Shown here piece by piece: positions 52,832 to 60,493 of a stretch of DNA of 64,000 nt. The first letter of the stretch is position 1. Every line of letters starts with the position of its first letter. A program made the translations under genes and the position numbers. Origin of the DNA: Stenotrophomonas maltophilia (lineage in GTDB: Bacteria; Pseudomonadota; Gammaproteobacteria; Xanthomonadales; Xanthomonadaceae). The stretch lies in contig DEZI01000002.1 in the NCBI GenBank assembly GCA_002364755.1, positions 1-64,000 on the forward strand, read 5' to 3'. The notes beneath the pieces were generated by a model. It ran no database searches and was not told where the DNA came from. It saw only the letters and a program-made list of their open reading frames with translations.

Positions 52832-53896
52832 ATGGACGGCCACGACACTTCCGCCGCACCGCTGCGCTGGACCCTTACCGAAAACGCCCCGCTGCAGGCG
52901 CTGAACACCTTCCACGTGCGCGCCAACGCGGCGCAGCTGCTGGAACTGCACGACCCTGCCCTGCTGCCGGACGTGCTTGCCCTGCCCAGCGTGGCCAACG
53001 GCCCGCTGCTGGTGCTGGGCAGCGGCAGCAACGTGCTCATCGCCGATGACCTGCCGGGCACCGTGCTGGTGTTCGGCAACCGCGACATCAGCTTCCTCGA
53101 ACACCGTGCCGACCACGCGGTGATCCGCGCCGGCGCCGGCGTGTCCTGGCACGGCCTGGTGATGTTCTCGCTGCAGGAAGGCCTGTCCGGCCTGGAGAAC
53201 CTCGCGCTGATTCCCGGCACTGCCGGTGCGGCGCCGATCCAGAACATCGGCGCCTATGGCGCGCAGGTGGGTGAGTTCATCCAGACCGTCGAGGCCTGGG
53301 ACTGCCAGGAGCAGGCCTGGGTGCGCATGGACAACGAACAGTGTGGCTTCGGTTACCGCGACAGCGTGTTCAAGCAGCAGCCCGACCGCTACCTGATCAC
53401 CGCCATCGAACTGAGACTGCCGCTGCTGCACGATCTGCGCATGGACTACGCCGGCATCCGCGAGGAGCTGCAGGCACAGGGCGTGGAGCTGCCCAGCGCG
53501 GTGGACGTGGCCAACGCGGTCATCACCATCCGCCGCCGCAAGCTGCCCGACCCGGACGTGCTGGGCAACGCCGGCAGCTTCTTCAAGAACCCGGTGCTGC
53601 CGCTGGAACAGGTGGACGTGCTGCTGCAGCACTTCCCCGAACTGCCGGTGTTCCCGGCCGAGCGCGATGACCGGCGCAAGGTCTCGGCGGCGTGGATGAT
53701 CGAGTCCTGCGGCTGGAAGGGTTTCCGTGAAGGCGACGCCGGCGTAGCCCCCAGCCATGCCTTGGTGCTGGTCAACCACGGCAACGCCAGCGGCGCCGAA
53801 CTGCTGGACCTGGCGCGGCGCATCTCCGCGTCGGTGCTGGAGAAATTCGGCGTACCGATCGAACCGGAGCCGCGCCTGCTCGGCGCCCAGTGGTGA
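52832..53896 (+). CDS. murB: UDP-N-acetylenolpyruvoylglucosamine reductase
   Basis: MurB reduces UDP-GlcNAc-enolpyruvate to UDP-MurNAc with FAD and NADPH in peptidoglycan synthesis. The 354-residue type I protein has NTFHVRANA, VLGSGSNVLIADDLPGTVL, GLSGLENLALIPGTAGAAPIQNIGAYGAQVGE and FGYRDSVFKQ. Catalytic Ser is in LGNAGSFFKNP and the Glu region is EPEPRLLG. I chose ATG 52832. A GTG at 52820 overlapping the pyrD stop (GTGA) would add four residues and is equally possible. Confidence 0.94.
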   Translation: MDGHDTSAAPLRWTLTENAPLQALNTFHVRANAAQLLELHDPALLPDVLALPSVANGPLLVLGSGSNVLIADDLPGTVLVFGNRDISFLEHRADHAVIRAGAGVSWHGLVMFSLQEGLSGLENLALIPGTAGAAPIQNIGAYGAQVGEFIQTVEAWDCQEQAWVRMDNEQCGFGYRDSVFKQQPDRYLITAIELRLPLLHDLRMDYAGIREELQAQGVELPSAVDVANAVITIRRRKLPDPDVLGNAGSFFKNPVLPLEQVDVLLQHFPELPVFPAERDDRRKVSAAWMIESCGWKGFREGDAGVAPSHALVLVNHGNASGAELLDLARRISASVLEKFGVPIEPEPRLLGAQW

Positions 53897-54816
53897 ACGC
53901 CACGGCACGACCCGCGCTCGCCACTCCGGCGCGGGCGGCACTGCTGATGCTCGCCAGCACGATGGCGTTCGGCCTGATGGCCATCGCCATCCGCTATGCA
54001 ACGCGCTACGTGCCGACCCAGGAAGTCGCGTTCTTCCGCAACGCGTTCGGCCTGCTGGCACTGCTGCCGATGCTGCTGCGCCCAGGCCGTGCGCCGCTGA
54101 AGACCCAGCAGCTGCCGCGCTACTTCGTGCGCAGCGCGATCGGCCTGGGCTCGATGCTCTGCGCGTTCTGGGCCCTCGGCCACCTGCCCCTCGCGCAGGC
54201 GGTGTCGCTGTCCTACTCCACACCGCTGTTCGTCACCATTGCCGCAGTGCTGTGGCTGGGCGAAACCGTGCGCGTGCGGCGCTGGGCGGCGGTAGTGGTG
54301 GGTTTCATCGGCGTGCTGGTGATCGTGCGGCCGGGCACGGCAGGCTTTTCCGCCGGCAGCCTGATCGCCGTGGCCGCGGCCCTGCTCAGTTCGCTGGTGG
54401 CGATCCAGATCAAGCAGCTGACCCGCGTGGACAGCGCCGACACGGTAGTGCTCTACACCTACGTGTTCTGGGTGCCGCTGTCGCTGGTGCCGGCGGTATT
54501 CGTGTGGGTCTGGCCCACCGGCATGGCCTGGGTATGGCTGGTGGCGACGGGCGTGATGGGCACGGTCGGCCAGTTGCTGTGGACGCGCGCCTTGCGCCTG
54601 GGCGAGGTATCGGCCCTGACCCCGATCAGTTTCCTGCAGCTGCCGCTGGTGACGCTGTGTGGCTGGCTGCTGTTTGACGAAAGCGTGGACCGATGGACGC
54701 TGATCGGTGCCGGCATCATCCTGGCGGCGAATGCGTATATCGCGCACCGCGAGGCAGTGCTGGCACGGCGGGCCGCGAGCGTGGCAGCGACGGCGGCCGC
54801 CAAGCCGGCCGAGTAA
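53893..54816 (+). CDS. DMT-superfamily (EamA) transporter
   Basis: This 307-residue inner-membrane protein has ten predicted helices in two EamA halves (LLMLASTMAFGLMAIAIRYATRYVPTQEVAFFRNAFGLLALLPML and LIAVAAALLSSLVAIQIKQLTR). VSLSYSTPLFVTIAAVLWLGE and ALTPISFLQLPLVTLCGWLLFDE are the typical pore-lining motifs. The GTG at 53893 overlaps the murB stop as GTGA. The substrate is unknown. Its helices are not close to those of the other EamA protein at 27012. Confidence 0.88.
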   Translation: MNATARPALATPARAALLMLASTMAFGLMAIAIRYATRYVPTQEVAFFRNAFGLLALLPMLLRPGRAPLKTQQLPRYFVRSAIGLGSMLCAFWALGHLPLAQAVSLSYSTPLFVTIAAVLWLGETVRVRRWAAVVVGFIGVLVIVRPGTAGFSAGSLIAVAAALLSSLVAIQIKQLTRVDSADTVVLYTYVFWVPLSLVPAVFVWVWPTGMAWVWLVATGVMGTVGQLLWTRALRLGEVSALTPISFLQLPLVTLCGWLLFDESVDRWTLIGAGIILAANAYIAHREAVLARRAASVAATAAAKPAE

Positions 54817-54834
54817 GGGTTGTTCGGCAGGGCA

Positions 54835-55158
54835 TACAGCCCTGCACCTGCAGAAGCTTCAAGCAACAGCAACAGCCAAAGCCAGAGCGGCATTCCGTGG
54901 GTGGCGGGGCACTGTGGGTGTGCGTGGTGTGAGCTGCATGGGCCCGAGGCATGCCTCGGGCGGGTTGGGCAGGACGCCCAACCCCGGTCTTGCCGTGTGC
55001 GCAGGACAGCGCACACGAGCAAGCGGCGACCAAGGCTACATGGACGTATCCACGCCGTCCCCGCAAACCCACAGTGCCCCGCCATCCACGGAATGCCGCT
55101 CTGGCTTCTGACGTTGACGTTGCTCTGGCCTCGGCAGGTGCAGGGCGCAGCCCTGCCG
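54835..55158. repeat. ~320-bp dispersed element with long inverted arms
   Basis: The left arm (54835-54924) is the approximate reverse complement of the right arm (55062-55158). Both contain the cggaatgccgctctggct / agccagagcggcattccg segment and ggtgcaggg palindromes. Between them lie smaller stem-loops (cccgaggcatgcctcggg; gttgggcaggacgcccaac; gtgtgcgcaggacagcgcacac) and the core gcggcgaccaaggctacatg. The right arm and core match the window start. This explains the whole 348-bp gap; I see no transposase and no true gene here. Confidence 0.65.
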
Positions 55159-55164
55159 AAAACC

Positions 55165-56178
55165 CTATACCGCGCTGTAAGCCCTTTCCGCCGCGCAGAA
55201 AACATTCCCCGGAGCAAACAACTCCCCCAGATGATGCAGCGCCTGCCGACGCTGCTGCGGCGGCCGGTAACCGCCCTCCACGCCCATCAACATCTGCTGG
55301 AACGCCACCAGATCCTCCAGGACGCGCACATGCCGATACCACGCGATCCACTGCGCATCGCCCAGGTCATCGCCATACCCCTCGGCAAACCCCTGCGGGC
55401 GCTCGCGCCCCCAGCGACCACCCACCGCTGCCCCGACGAACATCAGGTCGCGCTCGCGCGGCGCCAGTGACAGACCGTCCCAGTCGATCAGGTGCAGCGC
55501 CCCGTCGTGACCCATCAACAAGTTCCCCGCGTGCAGATCGGTATGGCAGGGACGCAGCAGCGGCTCACCCTCGGCCTGCGCCAGCGCCAGCTGCAGCGCC
55601 AGCGCACGCCGGTGCAGCGCAGTGATGCGCACGCGCTGTCGCGCCCACACCGCGTGGAAGGCACGCCCCCAGCGATCCTGTGCGGCGGGCAACGTCGCCG
55701 GTTCCTGCAGCCAGTGCCCTACCTTATCCAGTGCCGCACAGGACAACGATTGCCGCGGCAGTCCTTCGGCAAGCGCCTCCGGCAGCTGAGCCGTGTGCAG
55801 CCGACGGAGAATTTCACCCAGACGCTGCCATTGCGCCCCACTCAACGGCGCTTCGAAACCGGACTGCCCTTCGATATACGGAAACAGGGTGAACTGCAGG
55901 CCCCACCGCTGCACCGAGGCACCGCCGGTCATGGCCGGCCACGGCGCCACGATCTCCTCGATGCCCAGCGTGCCGCGCAGCCAGTGCAGGCCGTCCCACA
56001 CCAGCGGCGCCACCTGGTAGCTGCGGCACTTCAACCACCACTGGCTGCCGCGCGCATCGATGCGGAACACGCTCGCGTTGGCGTCGGCACCCACCACGCG
56101 CGGGACCACGGCGGTGGCGGTGATGCCGTAGGACTGCTGCAGTACGTCATTGATCTGCTGCGCCGACGCGAAGGACAT
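55165..56178 (-). CDS. APH(9)-like spectinomycin phosphotransferase
   Basis: This 337-residue aminoglycoside-kinase fold protein matches APH(9)-Ia of Legionella in many places as I remember it: SYGI near the start, LSGAQWQRLGEILRRLH and CHTDLHAGNLLMGHDGALHLIDWDGLSLAPRERDLMFVGAAVGG. FAEGYGDDLG, WYRHVRVLEDLVAF and LFAPGN near the end also match. The catalytic Asp is in HTDLHAGN and the metal Asp in LIDWD. APH(9) enzymes phosphorylate spectinomycin. S. maltophilia is known to carry such a chromosomal gene. Activity is not shown by sequence alone. Confidence 0.82.
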   Translation of the reverse strand: MSFASAQQINDVLQQSYGITATAVVPRVVGADANASVFRIDARGSQWWLKCRSYQVAPLVWDGLHWLRGTLGIEEIVAPWPAMTGGASVQRWGLQFTLFPYIEGQSGFEAPLSGAQWQRLGEILRRLHTAQLPEALAEGLPRQSLSCAALDKVGHWLQEPATLPAAQDRWGRAFHAVWARQRVRITALHRRALALQLALAQAEGEPLLRPCHTDLHAGNLLMGHDGALHLIDWDGLSLAPRERDLMFVGAAVGGRWGRERPQGFAEGYGDDLGDAQWIAWYRHVRVLEDLVAFQQMLMGVEGGYRPPQQRRQALHHLGELFAPGNVFCAAERAYSAV

Positions 56179-56307
56179 GGGGCGGTCTTGCCGTGGAATC
56201 CTGACGCAGTGTCGCAGATGGCCAAGTCGGTTCGATGGCGATTACGTCACAACATAGCGTCGGTGGACAGCGATGCGCTGCTATGTCGCACCCGCCGCCG
56301 CGTGGGC

Positions 56308-56919
56308 TCAGCGTGCGTAGAACCCCAGGAACATCGCCACCGCCGATTCGGCGACCTTGCGCCGTTCGACCGGGCCCAGCGGCTCCTGGCCCATGGTGAC
56401 CTGCGGCCAGAACGCGAAGCCCTTCACCAGGCCCTGCAGCTGCTGGTCGGCGAATTCCGGATCGACCTCGCGCAGGCGCCCATCGGCGATCGCGGCGCGG
56501 ATCCATGCGTTCACGCCGCCTTCCTTTTCGCCCATGCGGCAGACAATCGTCTGCGCACGCTCGGGTGAATGGATGATCTCGGCCATTGCCACGCGCGCCA
56601 GGTCGATGAAGTTAGCATCGCCCAACAGGTCCAGCTTCTGCCCGAGCAGCTGCAGCAGCTGCACGTCCAGCGGCTGGTCAGAGCGGTACGGCAGCACGAC
56701 GGCGGCCGTGCTGCCTTCCCACAGCTCTTCGAGGATATGGCCGAACAGCGCTTCCTTGCTGGGGAAATGGTTGTAGACCGTGCGCTTGGACACGCCGGCC
56801 GCCGTGGCGATGCGGTCCATGCTGGTCGCCTCGTAGCCGGCACTACGGAACTCCTCCACCGCCGCGCGCACGATGGCATCGCGTTTACGGTCGGTCAGGC
56901 GTTGCGGGGCACGGGACAT
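56308..56919 (-). CDS. TetR-family regulator, AefR-like
   Basis: This 203-residue repressor has an N-terminal helix-turn-helix (RDAIVRAAVEEFRSAGYEATSMDRIATAAGVSKRTVYNHFPSKEALFGHIL). The C-terminal domain is of the AefR-like type (IDLARVAMAEIIHSPERAQ, WIRAAIADGRLREVDPEFADQQLQGLVKGFAFWPQVTMG). It is divergent from the MBL hydrolase gene with about 100 bp between. Two TACAC...GTGTA palindromes in that gap are the expected operators, so it likely represses itself and the hydrolase. The ligand is unknown. Confidence 0.92.
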   Translation of the reverse strand: MSRAPQRLTDRKRDAIVRAAVEEFRSAGYEATSMDRIATAAGVSKRTVYNHFPSKEALFGHILEELWEGSTAAVVLPYRSDQPLDVQLLQLLGQKLDLLGDANFIDLARVAMAEIIHSPERAQTIVCRMGEKEGGVNAWIRAAIADGRLREVDPEFADQQLQGLVKGFAFWPQVTMGQEPLGPVERRKVAESAVAMFLGFYAR

Positions 56920-56955
56920 GGCAGGAACCAGGAAACTGAACGGATGCCCACATTT

Positions 56956-57006
56956 TACACCGACCAGTGTACTTTCTCAGGATCGGAAACTACACTGTGC
57001 AGTGTA
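56956..57006. promoter_or_regulatory. Twin TetR operators
   Basis: TACACTGTGCAGTGTA (56991-57006) is a perfect palindrome. TACACCGACCAGTGTA (56956-56971) is a near copy of it, and both fit TACACyG-NN-CrGTGTA. Their centres are 35 bp apart, between the divergent regulator and hydrolase starts. The nearer site ends 17 bp before the hydrolase ATG. Confidence 0.75.
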
Positions 57007-57023
57007 CCCAGCGGACGTCCCTG

Positions 57024-58100
57024 ATGAAGCGCCTGCTCCTCATCCTCCTGATCGGAACTCTTGCCGTGACCGCCTACACCTTCTGCAAGTCGTGGTCCCT
57101 GCCCCGCTTCCCAGAGTCGCCCCAATTCCGCGACGGCAAGTTCCGCAATGTCCTGCCCAAGCCCGCCATGAGCCTGCGTGATGGTCTGGAGATCTGGTGG
57201 GCCTTCATGTTCAACAAGCCCAGTGGCACCGTACCCACGCAGCCGATTCCGGTGCAGGCGCTGGACCGTGCCACGCTCGACGCCGCGCCGGATCGCAGCC
57301 TGTTCCGGCTTGGCCACTCCACGATCCTGCTGAAGCTGCGCGGCCAGTACTGGCTGACCGACCCGGTGTTCTCCGAGCGCGCCTCGCCAGTGCAGTGGAT
57401 GGGCCCGGCACGCTTCCACGCACCGCCGATCAGCATTGAGGACCTGCCGCCGATCGCGGGCGTGATCCTCTCGCACAACCATTACGACCATCTGGACCAT
57501 GCCGCGGTGATGCAGCTGGCCGGCAAGACCGCGCGCTTCATCGCGCCGCTGGGCGTGGGCGACCAGTTGATTGCCTGGGGTGTGGATGCCGCCAAGGTCG
57601 AGCAGCTGGACTGGTGGCAGTCGACCGAGGCCAATGGCCTGCGCCTGACCGCCACGCCGGGTCAACATTTCTCCGGCCGCGGCCTCGGTGACAGCGATCG
57701 CAGCCTGTGGGCCTCGTGGGTGATCCAGGACGGCGACTTCCGCATCTTCTTCAGCGGCGATACCGGCTACTTCGACGGCTTCAAGACCATCGGGGAGAAG
57801 TACGGCCCGTTCGACCTGACGATGATCGAGACTGGCGCCTACGACAAGCGCTGGGCCTTCGTGCACATGCAGCCAGAGCAAACCCTGCAGGCGCACCTGG
57901 ACCTGCGCGGCAAGTGGCTGCTGCCGATCCACAACGGCACCTTCGACCTGGCCCTGCACGCCTGGCAGCAGCCGTTCGAGCGCATCACTGCGCTGGCGGC
58001 GGCGAAGAACGTGCCCGTGACCACGCCCATCATGGGCCAGGCGCTGGACATGCAGGCGCCTGTGGCGGGTACGCGATGGTGGGAGACGGCGGAACGCTGA
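57024..58100 (+). CDS. MBL-fold metallohydrolase, NAPE-PLD/RomA type
   Basis: This 358-residue protein starts with a membrane anchor or signal (MKRLLLILLIGTLAVTAYTF) and has the metallo-beta-lactamase fold. Metal ligands are in SHNHYDHLDHAAV, with FSGDTGYFDGF and the later His in PIHNGTFDLAL. The N-terminal FRNVLPKPAMSLRDGLEIWWAFMFNKPSGTVPTQPIPV is typical of RomA/NAPE-PLD-like relatives, which hydrolyse phosphodiester lipids in some cases. The ATG at 57024 lies 17 bp after a TetR operator. The physiological substrate is unknown. Confidence 0.85.
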   Translation: MKRLLLILLIGTLAVTAYTFCKSWSLPRFPESPQFRDGKFRNVLPKPAMSLRDGLEIWWAFMFNKPSGTVPTQPIPVQALDRATLDAAPDRSLFRLGHSTILLKLRGQYWLTDPVFSERASPVQWMGPARFHAPPISIEDLPPIAGVILSHNHYDHLDHAAVMQLAGKTARFIAPLGVGDQLIAWGVDAAKVEQLDWWQSTEANGLRLTATPGQHFSGRGLGDSDRSLWASWVIQDGDFRIFFSGDTGYFDGFKTIGEKYGPFDLTMIETGAYDKRWAFVHMQPEQTLQAHLDLRGKWLLPIHNGTFDLALHAWQQPFERITALAAAKNVPVTTPIMGQALDMQAPVAGTRWWETAER

Positions 58101-58121
58101 CGCGCAGCCGGGCTGTCGCTT

Positions 58122-58625
58122 TCATCCGGGGTGCTGCAGCAACCGCTCCTGCTCTTTTGCCACATTTGCTTTCAACGCCGCAGCGGCGAGCTCCAGCAGC
58201 TCGCCGCTGACCTTATGGCTGCCGCGCGCGTGCAGCCACGAAAGAATGTCCGCCAGGTGCCAGACAGACGCGCTTCCTTCGTGGACCGGGGCCGGAAACG
58301 TCTGTGGGTGTGCGAGCAACAGCTTGCGCATGTTCTGACGCGACATGCCCAGCAGATCGGCCACATCGGTCAGGCCGACCAGGTCGGGGCTGACTTCGAT
58401 CAGCTCCGCACCGGGAACCGCCTTGCGCACGTCGGCCAAGGCGGACAGCACCGCCTCCTGCGCAGTGGCTGACTGTCGGCAGAACTCGAGCGCCAATCTG
58501 CCCGGCCTGCCGATACCCAGCAGCGCATCGTCGCAGCCAGCGTCTGCCAGCTGCTGCTCCAGGCTGCCCGCGTCGCTATCGATGTCGGGCAGGCGGTATT
58601 TGAGCGTGAAGGTGAATTCCATCAT
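58122..58625 (-). CDS. HTH protein, candidate antitoxin of a HicA-like module
   Basis: This 167-residue protein has an N-terminal alpha/beta domain (FTFTLKYRLPDIDSDAGSLEQQLADAGCDDALLGIGRPGRLALEFCRQSATAQEAVLSALADVRKAVPGAELIEV). A DNA-binding domain of the excisionase/MerR-like kind follows (residues 82-130: LVGLTDVADLLGMSRQNMRKLLL, then SASVWHLADILSWL), then a helical tail. The ATG at 58625 has GGAG 7 nt upstream. It lies 28 bp downstream of a HicA-like gene on the same strand. A toxin-then-antitoxin order, HTH and shared operator suggest a HicB-like role, which is an inference. Confidence 0.7.
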   Translation of the reverse strand: MMEFTFTLKYRLPDIDSDAGSLEQQLADAGCDDALLGIGRPGRLALEFCRQSATAQEAVLSALADVRKAVPGAELIEVSPDLVGLTDVADLLGMSRQNMRKLLLAHPQTFPAPVHEGSASVWHLADILSWLHARGSHKVSGELLELAAAALKANVAKEQERLLQHPG

Positions 58626-58653
58626 GGGGAGTCTCCGGGAGATGGCAGGTGCA

Positions 58654-58896
58654 TCATTGCTCGCGGCTGCAGTTTTCGACAACGCGGCACAGGGCTCTTG
58701 CATGGTTCAGTGCATTCCGGGGTGTGCTCCAGATGCTCACGACACAGAATTCCCCGCACCGGCAGTCCTTGTCGTTGTAGGGGCAGTACATCCGCCCCCA
58801 GGCATGACTGCCACCAATGCGTAAGCGCCAGCCACGTGATTCGGCGAAACGATGGGCGGCTTCGATGTCTTTGTCTGGATGGCGCGCACGGGGCAT
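58654..58896 (-). CDS. HicA-like Cys-rich small protein, candidate toxin
   Basis: This 80-residue protein has a helix (HPDKDIEAAHRFAESRGW) followed by RLRIGGSHAWGRMYCPYN. The order and spacing recall HicA mRNA interferases, whose catalytic His lies in a G-S-H turn (His31 here). Unlike ordinary HicA it carries a cysteine cluster, Cys38, 45, 47 and 51 (YCPYNDKDCRCGEFC), then SIWSTPRNALNHARALCRVVENC. The ATG at 58896 has AAGGA just upstream. A palindromic operator lies 34 bp before the start. Function is unproven; a metal-bound RNA-binding protein is an alternative. Confidence 0.65.
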   Translation of the reverse strand: MPRARHPDKDIEAAHRFAESRGWRLRIGGSHAWGRMYCPYNDKDCRCGEFCVVSIWSTPRNALNHARALCRVVENCSREQ

Positions 58897-58929
58897 TCCT
58901 TTCCCTCGGAGTCTGGCGAGCGGCACCAG

Positions 58930-58947
58930 GGTTGTCAACTGACAACC
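58930..58947. promoter_or_regulatory. Operator with embedded -35 before the HicA-like gene
   Basis: GGTTGTC-AACT-GACAACC is a perfect 7-bp inverted repeat 34 bp upstream of the small gene. On the minus strand it contains TTGACA (plus 58933-58938), a perfect -35. Binding of the HTH partner here would block transcription, the usual autoregulation of toxin-antitoxin operons. A good -10 is not obvious. Confidence 0.6.
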
Positions 58948-59024
58948 ACTGGGACGCACTGGGACGTTCGACCCTACTGCCTGGCCACAGCAGCACCAGA
59001 GCCATCAGCGACACCCGCGCTCTG

Positions 59025-59111
59025 GTAGCTGCCAATCTTGGTTGGCGCTCTCCGTCGACCAAGGTCGACGGCTACCAGAGCCCCCGGGATTCACCCTTGC
59101 GGGTGAATCCC
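59025..59111. repeat. GTAG-type repeats and a perfect hairpin
   Basis: GTAGCTGCCAATCTTGGTTG (59025-59046) and GTCGACCAAGGTCGACGGCT (59054-59075, ending CTAC) form a facing GTAG pair. GGGATTCACCC-TTGC-GGGTGAATCCC (59086-59111) is a perfect 11-bp stem. The stretch 58948-59024 shows nothing else. Confidence 0.6.
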
Positions 59112-59300
59112 GAGACCCGCAGCGACCCGGCCGAGGCACGTCGCAATTTCGCTCGCATCCGTCGTGGCCTGCTGGAGGCGGCGCGACGTGATCCGCAGCG
59201 CTGCCACGTGATCGATGCCACGGGCAGCGAAGAATCGATCACCGCGCAGATTCTGGACGTGCTGCTGGCCGCCGGTCGACTTCACCCAACCGCAGCCTGA
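59109..59300 (+). pseudogene. C-terminal fragment of a thymidylate kinase-like gene
   Basis: An open frame ending at 59300 encodes about 63 residues: ARRNFARIRRGLLEAARRDPQRCHVIDATGSEESITAQILDVLLAAG. This resembles the last 50-60 residues of thymidylate kinase (Tmk), where RVRxGYLELAxxDPxRxxVIDA... closes the protein. No P-loop, DRY or substrate motif is upstream; repeats lie there instead. I read it as a broken duplicate. There is no credible start codon or ribosome site. Confidence 0.55.
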
Positions 59301-59305
59301 TGGCA

Positions 59306-59806
59306 TCAGGCCCGCGCGTGCTTGTTGCGCGAACGGATGCGCCAGCACTGCGCGGCGAAGCCGATCACGAACACCACCGCGCAGCCCAGCAACACCTGCA
59401 GCACCACCGGTACAAGCGGCGCGGCGGCAATGGGATGGCCCACCGGCACGCGGGTCAGCGTTTCGTTGGTGCCCGGCACCAGTGACAGCAGGAAGCTGAA
59501 GGACAACGCGAACGTCGACAGGTAAGGCGCCAAGCGGCCGAGGAAACGCAGCCGCCCCGCGAGCACGCCGCCGAAGGCGACCAGCAGCACGATCACCCCG
59601 AACGCATGGCCCGGGTTCAATCCGCCGGTGCTGGAAACGGTGAAGGCCGTCGCGACCGACAGCACCAGGCCCAGCAGGTAGACCTTGCCCGAACGCGTGG
59701 CCGGGTCGATCGCGCGATGGCGGACCAAGCCATACAGGCCAGCAAGAACCGGGATCAGGCTGACGGCCGTGTGGATCGCGCCGAGGGTGGACAGGGGGTG
59801 TGCCAT
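59306..59806 (-). CDS. Multi-pass membrane protein of unknown function
   Basis: This 166-residue protein has about five hydrophobic helices (STLGAIHTAVSLIPVLAGLYGLV, VYLLGLVLSVATAFTV, HAFGVIVLLVAFGGVLAG, LSTFALSFSFLLSLV, PLVPVVLQVLLGCAVVFVIGFAAQ). Small polar motifs include LNPGHAFG and GTNETLTRVPVG. I do not assign a family. The ATG at 59806 has GGAG 7 nt upstream; longer frames reach back into the TetR gene. A CCTACTAGTAGG operator lies 25 bp upstream, identical to the one before the TetR gene, so it is probably the regulator's target. Confidence 0.8.
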   Translation of the reverse strand: MAHPLSTLGAIHTAVSLIPVLAGLYGLVRHRAIDPATRSGKVYLLGLVLSVATAFTVSSTGGLNPGHAFGVIVLLVAFGGVLAGRLRFLGRLAPYLSTFALSFSFLLSLVPGTNETLTRVPVGHPIAAAPLVPVVLQVLLGCAVVFVIGFAAQCWRIRSRNKHARA

Positions 59807-59830
59807 GGGATGTCTCCGATGATGAATAAA

Positions 59831-59842
59831 CCTACTAGTAGG
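59831..59842. promoter_or_regulatory. TetR operator before the membrane protein gene
   Basis: The perfect palindrome CCTACTAGTAGG, extended to ACCTACTAGTAGGT, is followed by TAGG/AGGG. The same 12 bp occurs at 60494-60505 upstream of the TetR gene, with the same flanking TAGG. Confidence 0.8.
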
Positions 59843-59897
59843 TAGGGTACGAAAGCAAAAAGAATGCCCGCGCTGCCGCAGGCCCAACACACAAACC

Positions 59898-60485
59898 TCA
59901 ATCCGCCGCGCTGACCCGTGCGATGGCCAGGCGCGCCAGTGCCGCGAACGTGGCCGCATCACCCAGGCCGCGCGCAGCCAACATCGCGCCGTGCACCGAT
60001 GACATGAACGCCTTGGCCTCGTCCGCTGCCGAACCCTGCAGCCGCAGCTGGCCCGTCGCCGCGCCCTTCTCCAGGGTCAGCGCCAGCCAGCCGCTCAGAT
60101 CCTCGAAATGACCGCGCACTTCGTCGGCGATCTCGACCGGAATCATCGGCGCTTCGGCGGCCAGCATCGCGCAGATGCAGAACGAGGAGGTGCCGCCGGC
60201 AATGCAGCTGGACCAGTAATCCACATAGGCATTGAGCTCCTGCAGCGGGTCGCTCAACTGCCGGTCGAGCAGCGCCAGGCCCTCGCGTGCCTCGGCCCGG
60301 TACAGCACCACCACCGTACGCACCAGGTCCGCCTTGCTGGGAAAGTGGTGATGGATGCTGGCCTTGCTGATGTTCACCCGCGCCGAGACGTCGGCATAGC
60401 TGAAACCGTTGTAGCCACCGGCTTCCAGCAGCGAACGGGCGTGGGCGAGGATCTCGCGGGCTTTGGGGGAGAGCGGGTCTTTCAT
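59898..60485 (-). CDS. TetR/AcrR-family regulator
   Basis: This 195-residue repressor has a helix-turn-helix (REILAHARSLLEAGGYNGFSYADVSARVNISKASIHHHFPSKADLVRTVV) and a C-terminal ligand domain with Cys residues (SFCICAMLAAEAP) similar to YcdC/NemR-like regulators that sense reactive compounds. The cysteine link is a suggestion only. The ATG at 60485 lies 9 bp from a perfect CCTACTAGTAGG palindrome, and the same site precedes the next gene downstream, so autorepression and control of the membrane protein are likely. Confidence 0.92.
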   Translation of the reverse strand: MKDPLSPKAREILAHARSLLEAGGYNGFSYADVSARVNISKASIHHHFPSKADLVRTVVVLYRAEAREGLALLDRQLSDPLQELNAYVDYWSSCIAGGTSSFCICAMLAAEAPMIPVEIADEVRGHFEDLSGWLALTLEKGAATGQLRLQGSAADEAKAFMSSVHGAMLAARGLGDAATFAALARLAIARVSAAD

Positions 60486-60493
60486 GGAGGAAC

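Noticed and set aside
53446..54747. A 433-codon leftward frame opposite murB and the transporter
   Set aside because: It is low-complexity Gln/His/Arg-rich and opposite two well-supported genes.
54820..55625. Overlapping 200-codon frames around the inverted element
   Set aside because: They arise from palindromic repeats and the antisense strand of the APH(9)-like gene.
58698..59300. A 200-codon ORF covering the Tmk-like tail
   Set aside because: Only the last 63 codons resemble a protein. The front part is antisense to the HicA-like gene and runs through hairpins.
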